DNA of 64,000 nucleotides from Streptomyces sp. NBC_01317 (lineage in GTDB: Bacteria > Actinomycetota > Actinomycetes > Streptomycetales > Streptomycetaceae), in assembly GCF_035961655.1 (NCBI RefSeq), contig NZ_CP108393.1:2401501-2465500 (forward strand), in the 5' to 3' direction. Under the pieces are notes generated by a model, which did not search any database, was not told where the DNA came from, and saw only the letters and a program-made list of their open reading frames with translations. Within the stretch, counting starts at the first letter, position 1. The number at the start of each line of letters is the position of its first letter. Made by a program: the position numbers and the translations under genes. Shown here piece by piece: positions 1-9,931 of the stretch.

Positions 1-130
1 TGATCCCATGGGCGCGACCGATCCGCGCAACCACCAACTGCACTGCATACGCCCCTTTTACGGTCACACATGGAACAAACGGCAACGAGCCGGGGCGGAC
101 CATACGGCCCGGCCCCGGCCCGTGCCGGTG

Positions 131-158
131 TTGAACGCTGTCAGTTGAACGCTGTCAG
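131..158. repeat. 14-bp tandem duplication across the khpA stop
   Basis: The unit ttgaacgctgtcag occurs twice back to back (131-144 and 145-158). The right copy contains the khpA stop codon. Bases 1-130 hold no gene that I can support; on the minus strand this is the spacer downstream of khpA, where rimM would be expected further left in Streptomyces. Confidence 0.85.
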
Positions 159-394
159 CGGACCTGGTCCACGTCGACGAGGTCGACGCGGATGCCACGG
201 CCGCCGATGGCACCCACGACGGTGCGCAGCGCGCGAGCGGTACGACCGTTGCGGCCGATCACCTTGCCGAGGTCGTCGGGGTGGACCCTGACCTCCAGCA
301 CGCGGCCACGGCGCAGGTTGCGCGAGGCGACCTGCACTTCGTCCGGGTTGTCGACGATGCCCTTCACGAGGTGCTCGAGAGCCTCCTCGAGCAT
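155..394 (-). CDS. khpA: KH-domain RNA-binding protein KhpA
   Basis: Small 79-residue RNA-binding protein made almost entirely of one KH domain. The GxxG-type loop is visible as IGRNGRTARALR at about residues 44-55, followed by VVGAIGGRGIRVDLVDV, typical of the KhpA/YlqC family that acts as an RNA chaperone, usually with KhpB/Jag. It starts with ATG two bases downstream of the rpsP stop, so it is almost certainly co-transcribed with rpsP. This rpsP-khpA-(rimM-trmD) order is standard in actinobacteria. Identification is firm; its specific RNA targets are not visible here. Confidence 0.93.
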   Translation of the reverse strand: MLEEALEHLVKGIVDNPDEVQVASRNLRRGRVLEVRVHPDDLGKVIGRNGRTARALRTVVGAIGGRGIRVDLVDVDQVR

Positions 395-396
395 GC

Positions 397-843
397 TCAG
401 GCCTCGGTGGACTCGGCGGGCGCCGAGGACTCGGTCCCGGCTTCGTCCGCCTTCTTGTCGGCCTTCTTCGCCTTCGGGGTGATGGCCTCACCCTTGGGCT
501 CGTCGCCGCCGTCCTTGGTGAGCGCCTCGAAGAGGGCCCGCTTGTCGGCCTTCGGCTCGGGGAGCAGCAGGGGCGCGGGGGCCGGAAGGCCCTTGTGCGC
601 CTGCCAGTCACCGGTGAGCTTGAGGATCGCGAGAACCGGCTCGGTCGGCTGGGCGCCGACAGACAGCCAGTACCGCGCGCGGTCCGAGTCGACCTCGATG
701 CGCGAGGGGTTCTGGACCGGGTGGTAGATGCCGATCTCCTCGATCGCCCGGCCGTCACGGCGGACGCGGGAGTCGGCGACGATGATGCGGTAGTGAGGCG
801 AACGGATCTTGCCCAGACGCTTCAGCTTGATCTTGACTGCCAC
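397..843 (-). CDS. rpsP: 30S ribosomal protein S16
   Basis: Ribosomal protein S16, 148 residues, a structural component of the small subunit. The N-terminal half has the family core: [16 protein letters not shown], then [14 protein letters not shown] and [17 protein letters not shown] chose the GTG at 843 because an AGGAG ribosome-binding site lies just upstream and the upstream frame is not S16-like. The C-terminal ~60 residues are a Lys/Ala/Glu-rich low-complexity tail ([14 protein letters not shown]), longer than in E. coli but usual for streptomycetes. It leads the operon with khpA. Confidence 0.96.
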   Translation of the reverse strand: MAVKIKLKRLGKIRSPHYRIIVADSRVRRDGRAIEEIGIYHPVQNPSRIEVDSDRARYWLSVGAQPTEPVLAILKLTGDWQAHKGLPAPAPLLLPEPKADKRALFEALTKDGGDEPKGEAITPKAKKADKKADEAGTESSAPAESTEA

Positions 844-1067
844 TGGAGTGGTGTCTCCTGGTCTTGACGTGGTTGGGCGAGGCGGGACGCCGCGTGGGGT
901 TGCGGTACCCGATCCGCCCGATGGACGCGTCAGCCGGAGGAGAGAGGGGTCCTGTGCGACTGTCGAGTACAGCTGGCTATTGTGCCACACACCTGCGGTG
1001 CGGCATGACGCGGCGGCGGTCGGGCGCCGGGCCCCGCCCACCGGCGCGCGTCGGTGGGCACCGGTGC

Positions 1068-1742
1068 TCAGCTCGCAGCGGCGACCACTTCCGGGATACG
1101 GAACGGCTTGCCGCAGCCGCCGCAGACGATGGGCGCCTGGGCCAGGACGGACGGGACCACGCGCACGTTGCGCCCGCAGTCGCAGACCGCCTTGACGCGC
1201 ACGCCCCCGCCGGACGACCCGTGCCGGGCCGCGGGACCGCGGAAGCTCCGCTTGGTGTCGGCGGCCGTCGCGACCGTGTGCGCCTTGAGGGCCCGTTGCA
1301 ACCGCTCCATCGTGGGGCGGTACCGGCGCTTCGCCTCGGGGCTGAGCGAGACCAGCGAGAAGCCGCTGCTGGGATGCGGCTCCTCGGGGTGGTCCAGGCC
1401 CATCTCCTCGGCGATCGCCAGGAATCGGCGGTTGTGATAGCGGCCCGCTCGCGAGGTGTCCCGGACACCTCTCGCCGCGGCGATGCCGTGGACCGCTTCG
1501 TGAAGCAGTCGTTCGAATGAGAGCTCCGCGCCGCAGGCGGACGAGGACTCTCCGATCAGGGACTCTGGCGCGGCAAGATCCGGCAGCTCGGGGTGGGACC
1601 GCTGAATATCGGCCCACGCCTGTGCCAGCTCTGCGGCGAGAACAGGTGGTGTCGTGCTCACGTCGTGAATAACGAGCTGGGGCGCTCCGGGGTTCCATTC
1701 CGGGGCATCCCAAATAATTTGCACGTACCCGTCAGTTGCCAT
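1068..1742 (-). CDS. SprT-like zinc metalloprotease-type protein
   Basis: Protein of 224 residues with a zinc-protease signature: [10 protein letters not shown] (HExxH at residues 81-85) followed by GRYHNRRF at 100-107, whose His103 matches the third ligand of SprT-like proteins. The C-terminus has a zinc ribbon, CDCG at 187-190 and CGGC at 207-210. SprT-domain proteins in other organisms act on DNA-protein crosslinks; whether this one does is inference. Start is the ATG at 1742. The 5' part of the gene (about 1640-1742) is visibly less GC-rich than its neighbours (for example caaataatttgc). It lies alone between rpsP and a divergent methyltransferase, possibly an accessory insertion. Confidence 0.72.
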   Translation of the reverse strand: MATDGYVQIIWDAPEWNPGAPQLVIHDVSTTPPVLAAELAQAWADIQRSHPELPDLAAPESLIGESSSACGAELSFERLLHEAVHGIAAARGVRDTSRAGRYHNRRFLAIAEEMGLDHPEEPHPSSGFSLVSLSPEAKRRYRPTMERLQRALKAHTVATAADTKRSFRGPAARHGSSGGGVRVKAVCDCGRNVRVVPSVLAQAPIVCGGCGKPFRIPEVVAAAS

Positions 1743-2378
1743 TGATGCGTCCTGACGAGGGCGGGTGCGTAGATCTGCGGAGAAGCCTCGCAGCCCCTAC
1801 CAAGCTGGTACGTAGCGACTCGTACGCTTCGACGCGTAGACGATCTACGTACGGGGGCGCGGGCGCCCATGCGGCGCGGGCGTTCGGCGGGGCGGGCGCT
1901 AGACGGAGCGCGGGCCACAAGACCGACAGTACCCGGCGCATCGCCGGATACCGGCACCGCCCCGTTGTGCGGGCCGGGGGCGTCCGCGTGTGGTCCGGTG
2001 GGGCGTACGCGGGCGTGCGACGGGGCCGCTCCTGTGCGACCACCCGTTCGGCCCAGTCGCCGACGCGGCGGGGAGGAGACCGTTGTCGGCCACTTCCGGC
2101 CGGGTCCCGGATCCCGTACGCCCCAAGGGAAATTGCCCGCCGGGGCGTCCGAACAGGCCTCTTCGCCCGGCACGCGCGTGTGCCACGGGGACGCCCCAGG
2201 GCGGGAACCGGCCGCACACGCGGGGGCGTACCAGTGGTTCACCGACGCTTTGCCAATCGCCCACTGGACGCGGGCACGGATGCGGAGTTCCCTGGCATAC
2301 GGGGGATGTAGGCGCGCACGTACACGGGGGATGTCATTCAGGGCAGTACCGACCTCTCGGCGGATTGGGGCGCTATCC
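1743..2378. other. Long divergent intergenic region
   Basis: This 636-bp region separates the SprT-like gene (minus) from the methyltransferase gene (plus). Open frames exist on both strands but are Arg/Pro/Gly-rich with no recognisable domain, so I call no gene. The part near the SprT-like gene is rich in cgtag/ctacg words, including an inverted pair gtacgtag (1808-1815) and ctacgtac (1845-1852), 66-110 bp upstream of that gene, which could be a regulator-binding site. Confidence 0.5.
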
Positions 2379-3227
2379 ATGACACGTACGCTCGTCCAGC
2401 ACCATACGAACGCGGGGCCGCCCCCGGCGGTCGCCTCCGACACCTCCGCACGCGCCCGCGACTGGGCCGAGATCCAGGAACGCATGCTGGTACCGCTCTA
2501 CGAAGCGGTCCACGAGCGCCTGGAGGTCCGCGCCGGTACCCGGCTGCTGGGCCTCGGCTGCGGCTCGGGCCTGGCGCTCCTGATGGCGACGGCGCGGGGG
2601 GCGCGGGTCACGGGCGTCGACTCCGACGAGGAGCTGCTGACGCTGGCGTCGGCGCGGCTGGCCGCGCCCGGGTCCGCCTCCCGCCCCTCCGGGAGCGTGC
2701 TCCCCACCTCCCGCATGGCGGAGGCCGCGCTGCCGGGCGGTGTGCCGTACGACGTGATCACCGCGCTCCAGCCGATCGGCTGCGTGGCGGGCGACGCGAA
2801 GGGGCTGGCTCCCGCGCTGGACGCGGCGATACCGCTGGCGGGGCGGGGCGCCCCGGTGGTGCTGACGGGCTGGGGCCCGCCGGAGCGCTGCGCGACGGCG
2901 GGTGTCCTGCGGGTCGCGGGCCGGCTGGCCGACCCCCTCCGCAAGGGCGGCTGGCGCCCGGCGTACCGGGACGACCTGGAAGAGGTCGCGGCCCGCGCGG
3001 GCCTCAAGCCGGACGGTTCGGGCCGCGTGTCGTGCCCGTTCGGGTACGCGGACACGGAGAGCGCGGTGCGGGGGCTGTTGTCGACGGGGGTGTTCGACGG
3101 GGCGGTGCGGGCGGTGGATCGGCGGCAGGTGGAGAAGGAGATCGCGGAGGCGTTGCATCCGCATGTCCGTAAGGACGGGACGGTCTGGATGCCGAATGTG
3201 TTCCGGTACCTGATCGCGCGAACCTAA
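2379..3227 (+). CDS. SAM-dependent methyltransferase
   Basis: Class I S-adenosylmethionine-dependent methyltransferase of 282 residues. Motif I is LLGLGCGSGLALL at about residues 52-64, with GVDSDEELLTLAS (the acidic motif II segment) following near 75. The remainder is less conserved and the methyl acceptor cannot be told from sequence. I start at the ATG at 2379 (MTRTLVQHHTN); the open frame continues upstream without features. A methyltransferase at this place between rpsP and ffh is typical of Streptomyces. It is convergent with ffh across a repeat-filled spacer. Confidence 0.82.
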   Translation: MTRTLVQHHTNAGPPPAVASDTSARARDWAEIQERMLVPLYEAVHERLEVRAGTRLLGLGCGSGLALLMATARGARVTGVDSDEELLTLASARLAAPGSASRPSGSVLPTSRMAEAALPGGVPYDVITALQPIGCVAGDAKGLAPALDAAIPLAGRGAPVVLTGWGPPERCATAGVLRVAGRLADPLRKGGWRPAYRDDLEEVAARAGLKPDGSGRVSCPFGYADTESAVRGLLSTGVFDGAVRAVDRRQVEKEIAEALHPHVRKDGTVWMPNVFRYLIART

Positions 3228-3254
3228 CTCCACGACCGCGTTGCGGTTGGTGTT

Positions 3255-3276
3255 GTCCTCAATCGCCGGACGGGCT
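3255..3276 (-). repeat. Short intergenic repeat (cccgtccggcgattgagg type)
   Basis: First copy in the window of a GC-rich unit whose core is gcccgtccggcgattgag; here it is in reverse orientation. Further copies are at 3517-3538, 3775-3796, 12462-12516 (paired), 17286-17347 (paired, inside smc), 43073-43100 (short) and 61566-61683 (paired). Confidence 0.8.
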
Positions 3277-3330
3277 TGATTGTGCCCGCTGCGGGCCGGT
3301 GGTTTGGGTGCGGGTTGTTGCCGGGGGCCG

Positions 3331-3442
3331 GGCAGGGGTCGTGTCCTGCACTGCATGTTTTACGTCGCGTTCGGGAACCCCGAACATTCACGGTAGCCAC
3401 GCGACACAAAACACGCTCTACGTTCCGGACACGACCCCTGCC
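3331..3442. repeat. Long hairpin element, copy A
   Basis: A 112-bp imperfect palindrome. The outer arms are a perfect 16-bp match (3331-3346 with 3427-3442). Inside, gtcgcgt (3364-3370) pairs with acgcgac (3398-3404), and there is an asymmetric core ccccgaacattcacggta starting at 3378. Copy B (3620-3755) carries the same core in reverse orientation. Confidence 0.85.
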
Positions 3443-3516
3443 CGTCCCCCTCCCACGCCCGCGTCAAGACAAACCCCGGGTCCGTCCGGCCTTGGAGGAC
3501 ACCGGGGGCACCACCC

Positions 3517-3538
3517 AGCCCGTCCGGCGCTTGAGGAC
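3517..3538 (+). repeat. Short intergenic repeat
   Basis: Copy of the gcccgtccggcgcttgag variant of the short GC-rich repeat, forward orientation, lying between the two long hairpin elements. Confidence 0.75.
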
Positions 3539-3619
3539 ATCAGTAAGCCGCGCTCGCCCACCCGGCGCCAGGCGCTCCCCGCAGCGGGGGGCCGTTCAGC
3601 TCACCCTCGGCGTGAGGGG

Positions 3620-3755
3620 GGTGGGGTCGGAGGAGGTGCGTGTGTCCGGACGTAAAGCGTGTTTTGTGGCGCATGGCTACCGTGAATGTTCGGGGTCCCT
3701 GAACGCGCCGTAAAACATGCAGTCCGGACATACGTACCTCCGCAGGCCCCACCCC
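3620..3755. repeat. Long hairpin element, copy B (inverted)
   Basis: Inverted relative to copy A. The outer arms aggtgcgtgtgtccgga and tccggacatacgtacct pair over 17 positions (two G-T), with GC-rich extensions on each side. The asymmetric 22-nt core (3674-3695) is identical to that of copy A when reverse-complemented. The inner stem differs from copy A by a compensatory pair (see findings). Confidence 0.85.
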
Positions 3756-3774
3756 CCGCCACCACGACACACCC

Positions 3775-3796
3775 AGCCCGTCCGGCGATTGAGGAC
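3775..3796 (+). repeat. Short intergenic repeat
   Basis: Third copy of the short GC-rich repeat (gcccgtccggcgattgag) in this spacer, about 85 bp beyond the ffh stop codon. Confidence 0.75.
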
Positions 3797-3878
3797 ATCA
3801 GTAACCCGCGCCCACCACCCGGGCGCAGACGCCCGTCCGGCGCAAGGACAACAGTGACCCGCACCGGACACCGGCACG

Positions 3879-5438
3879 TCAGCCCATGAACTTCTTGAAC
3901 TCGTCCGGAAGCTCGAAGTTCTTGTCGGGCTCCCCGGCCGGCAGGCCAAACGCGTTGCCCGAGGACGGCTCCGCCGTCTCCCGTCGCGTCGCCGCCGCCT
4001 GTTCCTCCAGCTTTCGCTTCATCGGGTTGCCCGACCGCTGCTTCCCCTTCGCGACCTTCTGCTTCTTCTTCGTACGGCCGGGGCCCCCGCCCATCCCGGG
4101 AACGCCCGGCATCCCCGGCATCCCCCCGCCCTGCGCCATCTTCGACATCATCTTGCGCGCCTCGAAGAACCGCTCCACGAGGTTCTTGACCGCGCTGACC
4201 TCCACGCCGGAACCGCGGGCGATCCGCGCCCGGCGTGAGCCGTTGATGATGGTGGGTTCGTGACGCTCGCCCGGTGTCATCGACTTGATGATCGCGGCGG
4301 TACGGTCCACGTCCCGCTCGTCGATGTTGTTGATCTGGTCCTTGATCTGGCCCATGCCGGGGAGCATGCCGAGCAGCTTCGAGATGCTGCCCATCTTCCT
4401 GACCTGTTCCATCTGGGCGAGGAAGTCGTCCAGGGTGAAGTCCTTGCCGCCCTTGCTGCTCTGGAGCTTGGCGGCCATCTTCTCGGCCTCGGCCTGGCTG
4501 AACGTCTTCTCCGCCTGCTCGATCAGGGTGAGGAGGTCACCCATGTCGAGGATGCGGGACGCCATCCGGTCCGGGTGGAACGCGTCGAACTCGTCGAGCT
4601 TCTCGCCGTTGGAGGCGAACATGATCTGCTTGCCGGTGACGTGCGCGATGGAGAGCGCCGCGCCACCGCGGGCGTCGCCGTCGAGCTTGGAGAGGACCAC
4701 ACCGTCGAAGCCGACGCCGTCGCGGAACGCCTCGGCGGTGTTGACCGCGTCCTGGCCGATCATCGCGTCGACGACGAAGAGCGTCTCGTCGGGATTGACC
4801 GCGTCGCGGATGTCGGAGGCCTGCTTCATCAGCTCCTGGTCGATGCCCAGGCGGCCCGCGGTGTCGACCACGACGATGTCGTACTGGCGCGACCTTGCGT
4901 ACTCGATGGAGTCCTTGGCGACCTTGACCGGGTCGCCGACGCCGTTGCCCGGCTCCGGGGCGTACACGGCGACACCCGCGCGCTCGGCGACGACGGAGAG
5001 CTGGGTGACGGCGTTGGGGCGCTGGAGGTCACAGGCGACCAGGAGCGGGGAGTGGCCCTGGTTCTTGAGCCAGAGGCCGAGCTTTCCCGCGAGGGTGGTC
5101 TTACCCGCGCCCTGGAGGCCGGCGAGCATGATGACGGTGGGCGCCTGCTTGGCGAAGCGCAGCCGCCGGGTCTCACCGCCGAGGATGCCGACGAGCTCCT
5201 CGTTGACGATCTTGATGACCTGCTGGCTCGGGTTCAGCGCGCCCGAGACCTCGGCGCCGCTCGCGCGCTCCTTGACCTTGGCGATGAAGGCGCGGACGAC
5301 GGGCAGGGCCACGTCGGCTTCGAGCAGGGCGATACGGATCTCGCGGGCCGTGGCGTCGATGTCCTCCGGGCTGAGGCGCCCTTTGCCCCGGAGGCTCTTG
5401 AATGTGGCTGCGAGGCGGTCGGAGAGAGTGTCGAACAC
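3879..5438 (-). CDS. ffh: Signal recognition particle protein Ffh
   Basis: GTPase subunit of the signal recognition particle, 519 residues; it binds SRP RNA and signal sequences of nascent membrane proteins and docks with FtsY. Domain order is as expected: helical N domain (MFDTLSDRLAATFKSL), G domain with P-loop GLQGAGKTT at 107-115, DTAGRLG and SKLDGDARGG motifs, then the Met-rich M domain (SKLLGMLPGMGQ, ARKMMSKMAQGGGMPGMPG). The tail after about residue 460 is basic and low-complexity. It is downstream of the glnD terminator, so it probably has its own promoter. Its receptor gene ftsY is also in this window. Confidence 0.98.
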   Translation of the reverse strand: MFDTLSDRLAATFKSLRGKGRLSPEDIDATAREIRIALLEADVALPVVRAFIAKVKERASGAEVSGALNPSQQVIKIVNEELVGILGGETRRLRFAKQAPTVIMLAGLQGAGKTTLAGKLGLWLKNQGHSPLLVACDLQRPNAVTQLSVVAERAGVAVYAPEPGNGVGDPVKVAKDSIEYARSRQYDIVVVDTAGRLGIDQELMKQASDIRDAVNPDETLFVVDAMIGQDAVNTAEAFRDGVGFDGVVLSKLDGDARGGAALSIAHVTGKQIMFASNGEKLDEFDAFHPDRMASRILDMGDLLTLIEQAEKTFSQAEAEKMAAKLQSSKGGKDFTLDDFLAQMEQVRKMGSISKLLGMLPGMGQIKDQINNIDERDVDRTAAIIKSMTPGERHEPTIINGSRRARIARGSGVEVSAVKNLVERFFEARKMMSKMAQGGGMPGMPGVPGMGGGPGRTKKKQKVAKGKQRSGNPMKRKLEEQAAATRRETAEPSSGNAFGLPAGEPDKNFELPDEFKKFMG

Positions 5439-5510
5439 GGTGGTCGCGAATCCTCGGGTCGGGGGCGGGCGGGTAGATCGCCCTCCAGGGTATCTGCCTG
5501 AACCAGCACA

Positions 5511-5547
5511 GCGCCCTCGCCCGCCGGAAATCCGCGGACGAGGGCGC
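5511..5547 (-). terminator. Terminator-like hairpin after glnD
   Basis: Arms gcgccctcg (5511-5519) and cgagggcgc (5539-5547) pair perfectly, with partial pairing inside the 19-nt loop. It lies about 30 bp beyond the glnD stop and upstream of ffh. There is no T-run, which is common for Streptomyces terminators. Confidence 0.6.
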
Positions 5548-5576
5548 CTTTCACCGCTTGAGGGCCGGGCCCGCGC

Positions 5577-8036
5577 TCACCTCAGCGCTTCCTCCAGGGA
5601 CTTCGCCAGGGCCGCCGCGTCCGCCTCCGGCAGGCGCGACCCGTCCGCGCGTGTGACGTAGACGGTGTCCACGGCGTTCGCGCCGAGGGTCGAGACGTGG
5701 GCGCTCCGGACCCGTACCGCCGCTTCCTCCAGCGCGCGCCCGATGCGGTGCAGCAGCCCCGGGGCGTCCTGGGCGCGTACCTCGATGACCGTGGCGTGCC
5801 GGGAGGCCGTCGGGGCGACGGTCACCCGGGGCGGCGGGGCCTTCACGCCCCGGCGCCTGGGGTACGCGGCCTCGCGTTCGGCGAGCCTGGCGGGGATGTC
5901 CAGCGTGCCGTCCAGGGCCCGTACGAGGTCGGCGCGCAGCCGGCTCGCCTGCGGGAGGGAGCCGTACTCCGCGGCCACCCGCCAGCTCAGCAGCAGGACG
6001 TCGGAGCGCTCGCCCAGCTCCGTGGGGAGCTCTATGGCGCGCAGGTCGGCCGCCCGGACGGTGAGCCGGTGCAGGGCGAGCACGCCCGCCGCGGCGGGCA
6101 GGACGCCCGGCTGGTCGCGCAGCGCGATGACGAGTTCGACGCCGACCGGTTCGGGTTCGGTGTCGGGCTCCTCCTCGGGCGGGGGCTCGGTCTGCGGGGC
6201 GTGCAGGGCGAGGACGGGTTCGCCGGTGCGCAGCGCCTCGACGGCGAGGCGTTCCTGTTCGGCGCTGGGCGCGGTGGGTTCGGGTTCGGGGACCTCGTCG
6301 CCCGCGAGGACGGCGGCGACCCGCCGCACGAGGTCGGAGACGAGTCCGGCGCGCCAGGTGGACCAGGCCGCGGGCCCGGTGGCCAGGGCGTCCGCCTCGG
6401 TCAGGGCGTGGAGCAGCTCCAGGGTGCCGAGGGAGCCGACCCGGCCGGCGACGGAGCTGACCGTCGCGGGGTCGTCCAGGTCGCGCCGGGTGGCGGTGTC
6501 GATGAGCAGCAGGTGGTGGCGTACGACGCCGGCGATGACGGCCGTGTCGTCGCGGTCGAAGCCGATGCGTGAGGCGACGTCGCGGGCGATGACCTCACCG
6601 GCGACGGAGTGGTCGCCGGGCCAGCCCTTGCCGATGTCGTGCAGCAGGGCGCTGACGAGGAGCAGGTCGGGCCGGTGGACGCGGCGGGTCAGGGAGGAGG
6701 CCTGGACGGCGGTCTCGACGAGGTGGCGGTCGACGGTCCAGGTGTGGACGGGGTTGCGCTGGGGCCGGCAGCGGACCCGCTCCCAGTCGGGCAGGAGCTG
6801 GGTGATCAGGCCTTCGGCTTCGAGGGCCTCCCAGACGGGGACGGTGGACTCGCCGGCGCCGAGCAGTTTGACGAGTTCCTCGCGGGCCTCGGCGGGCCAG
6901 GGCACCGGCAGGGGCTTCGCGGCGGCGGCGATGCGGCGTACGGCGTGCAGGGAGATCGGCAGGCCCGCCTGGGCGGCGGCGGCCGCGGCCCGCAGGGGCA
7001 GGACGAGGTCGCGTTCCACACGTGCGGTACGGGCGAGGACGACCTCGCCGTCCTGCTCCACCACTCCTTCGGCGAGGGGGGTGCGCTCGGGCGCGGGTTT
7101 GGTGCCGAGCATGGCGCGCAGCCGGGGCCTGGCGCCCCGGGAGCGGAGCACGCGGTTGACCTCGCGCCAGGTGACGTCGGAGGCGTACGAGACCGTGCGG
7201 GCCGCTTCGTACACCTGGCGCAGCAGGGCGTCGGCGTCCAGCAGGCCCAGTTCGGCCGCGACGGAGTCCTGCTCCTGGAGGGCGAGCCGGTCGGTGGCGC
7301 GTCCGGTGGTCAGGTGCAGGGCGTCGCGGGCGTCCAGGAGGCGTCTGCGGGCGTCGGAGAGGCCTTCGCGGGGCGCGTCGGCGAGCCAGGACGCGGCGAC
7401 GGCGCGCAGGGCTGTGGCGTCGCGCAGGCCGCCCCTGGCCTCCTTGAGGTCGGGTTCAAGGAGGAATTGCAGTTCGCCCTGGCGTTCGGCGCGCTCGCGG
7501 CAGAGTTCGTCGAGTTCGGGCAGCCGCTTGGGTGCCTGGTTGCGCCAGTCGGCGAGGATCGCGGTCCGTACGCCCGTGACGAGGCCCAAGTCGCCGGCGA
7601 CGTGCCGGGCGTCGAGCAGCCCGAGCTGGACCTTGAGGTCCTCGCCGGCGGTCCTGCGCGCCTCGGCGGGGGTGCGGACGGAGTGGTCCAGGGCGAGGCC
7701 GAGGTCCCACACCGGGTACCAGACGCGGTCGGCGAGGGCCGCGATGGCGGGGGCGCCGGCCTTGCCGTCGTGCAGGAGCAGCAGGTCGAGGTCGCTGCGC
7801 GGGGACAGTTCGCCCCGTCCGTAGCCGCCCACGGCGACGAGGGCCGCGCCCCGGACGCTGGCTTCCCTCGCGGCGGTGGTGAACAGCGCGTTCAGCCAGC
7901 CGTCGGTCAGTTTCGCGAGGGCGGCGCGCCGCGGCGGCCCGGACCGCGCCTTCTCCTGGAGAAGGCGCAGCCGGGCCGCCGCATAGCCGCTGGGTCCCGA
8001 GTCTGTCTGCTCGGTTGTCTCTTCGAGGCTCGTCAC
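5577..8036 (-). CDS. glnD: [Protein-PII] nucleotidyltransferase GlnD
   Basis: Modifies and de-modifies the PII protein GlnK in response to nitrogen status. In S. coelicolor the family member is reported to adenylylate GlnK at Tyr51 rather than uridylylate it. The 819-residue protein has the nucleotidyltransferase motif GGYGRGELSPRSDLD near residue 65, an HD hydrolase domain (LLVSALLHDIGKGWPGDHS), and two C-terminal ACT domains (IALRDQPGVLPAAAG; IEVRAQDAPGLLHRIG). I use the GTG at 8036 (VTSLEETTEQ), 17 bp after the glnK stop; an ATG at 8120 would overlap glnK. It is the last gene of amtB-glnK-glnD. Confidence 0.96.
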   Translation of the reverse strand: MTSLEETTEQTDSGPSGYAAARLRLLQEKARSGPPRRAALAKLTDGWLNALFTTAAREASVRGAALVAVGGYGRGELSPRSDLDLLLLHDGKAGAPAIAALADRVWYPVWDLGLALDHSVRTPAEARRTAGEDLKVQLGLLDARHVAGDLGLVTGVRTAILADWRNQAPKRLPELDELCRERAERQGELQFLLEPDLKEARGGLRDATALRAVAASWLADAPREGLSDARRRLLDARDALHLTTGRATDRLALQEQDSVAAELGLLDADALLRQVYEAARTVSYASDVTWREVNRVLRSRGARPRLRAMLGTKPAPERTPLAEGVVEQDGEVVLARTARVERDLVLPLRAAAAAAQAGLPISLHAVRRIAAAAKPLPVPWPAEAREELVKLLGAGESTVPVWEALEAEGLITQLLPDWERVRCRPQRNPVHTWTVDRHLVETAVQASSLTRRVHRPDLLLVSALLHDIGKGWPGDHSVAGEVIARDVASRIGFDRDDTAVIAGVVRHHLLLIDTATRRDLDDPATVSSVAGRVGSLGTLELLHALTEADALATGPAAWSTWRAGLVSDLVRRVAAVLAGDEVPEPEPTAPSAEQERLAVEALRTGEPVLALHAPQTEPPPEEEPDTEPEPVGVELVIALRDQPGVLPAAAGVLALHRLTVRAADLRAIELPTELGERSDVLLLSWRVAAEYGSLPQASRLRADLVRALDGTLDIPARLAEREAAYPRRRGVKAPPPRVTVAPTASRHATVIEVRAQDAPGLLHRIGRALEEAAVRVRSAHVSTLGANAVDTVYVTRADGSRLPEADAAALAKSLEEALR

Positions 8037-8053
8037 CCAGTCGTTCCCGTCTC

Positions 8054-9666
<1,613 letters not shown>

Positions 9667-9754
9667 GGCCAGCGTCTCCTCGGAAGTCGGAACGGCCCGT
9701 GCGGATGCTCAGGGGGGTCTGGGCCGACTGTGCTGAGGAGATTGGCGCAGCGCC

Positions 9755-9792
9755 GTTTCAGTCAGTGCCGCTACATGTTTCACAACAGTGAC
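9755..9792 (-). promoter_or_regulatory. Candidate GlnR boxes upstream of amtB
   Basis: On the minus strand, GTCAC-n6-GAAAC (9777-9792) matches the actinobacterial GlnR consensus gTnAC-n6-GaAAC exactly. A second, weaker half-match GGCAC-n5-GAAAC (9755-9769) follows, with the two GAAAC words 22 bp apart as expected for paired GlnR sites. Known biology: GlnR activates amtB operons in Streptomyces. Confidence 0.7.
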
Positions 9793-9840
9793 GAAGACGT
9801 CCTGGATGTTACGTGCCGATGAACCGCGGGACATCGTAAA

Positions 9841-9917
9841 CCGGCCGCGGCCGTCACCCTGCTGACCTCGCGGCGGGGGAGCCGTGTCGGGCTGTACGGG
9901 GTGACGGCCGCGGCCGG
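9841..9917 (-). terminator. Long inverted repeat after nsdA
   Basis: Perfect 19-bp arms (ccggccgcggccgtcaccc at 9841-9859; its complement at 9899-9917) enclose a 39-nt loop, starting 14 bp beyond the nsdA stop. It probably ends nsdA transcription before the amtB promoter region. Confidence 0.65.
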
Positions 9918-9931
9918 AGTCCGGGTGCCAC

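Larger units (their letters stand above)
3228..3878. other. Repeat-rich convergent intergenic region
   Basis: The 651 bp between the methyltransferase gene and ffh contain no credible gene. They hold three copies of the short GC-rich intergenic repeat (3255-3276, 3517-3538, 3775-3796, with degenerate remnants near 3482 and 3830) and two inverted copies of a long hairpin element (3331-3442 and 3620-3755). Both flanking genes read into it, so some of these hairpins may act as transcription terminators. Confidence 0.8.

Noticed and set aside
129..142. Internal Tat-like RRGFLG motif in NsdA (protein residues 129-142)
   Set aside because: It is far from the N-terminus of a regulator that starts with a DNA-binding-like region, so export is unlikely.
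1736..2311. Possible gene in the spacer upstream of the methyltransferase
   Set aside because: Arg/Gly/Ala-rich composition, no ribosome-binding site and competing frames on both strands; more likely non-coding.
3255..3796. Repeats resembling a CRISPR array
   Set aside because: Units occur in both orientations, spacing is irregular, and there are no cas genes; they are intergenic palindromic repeats.
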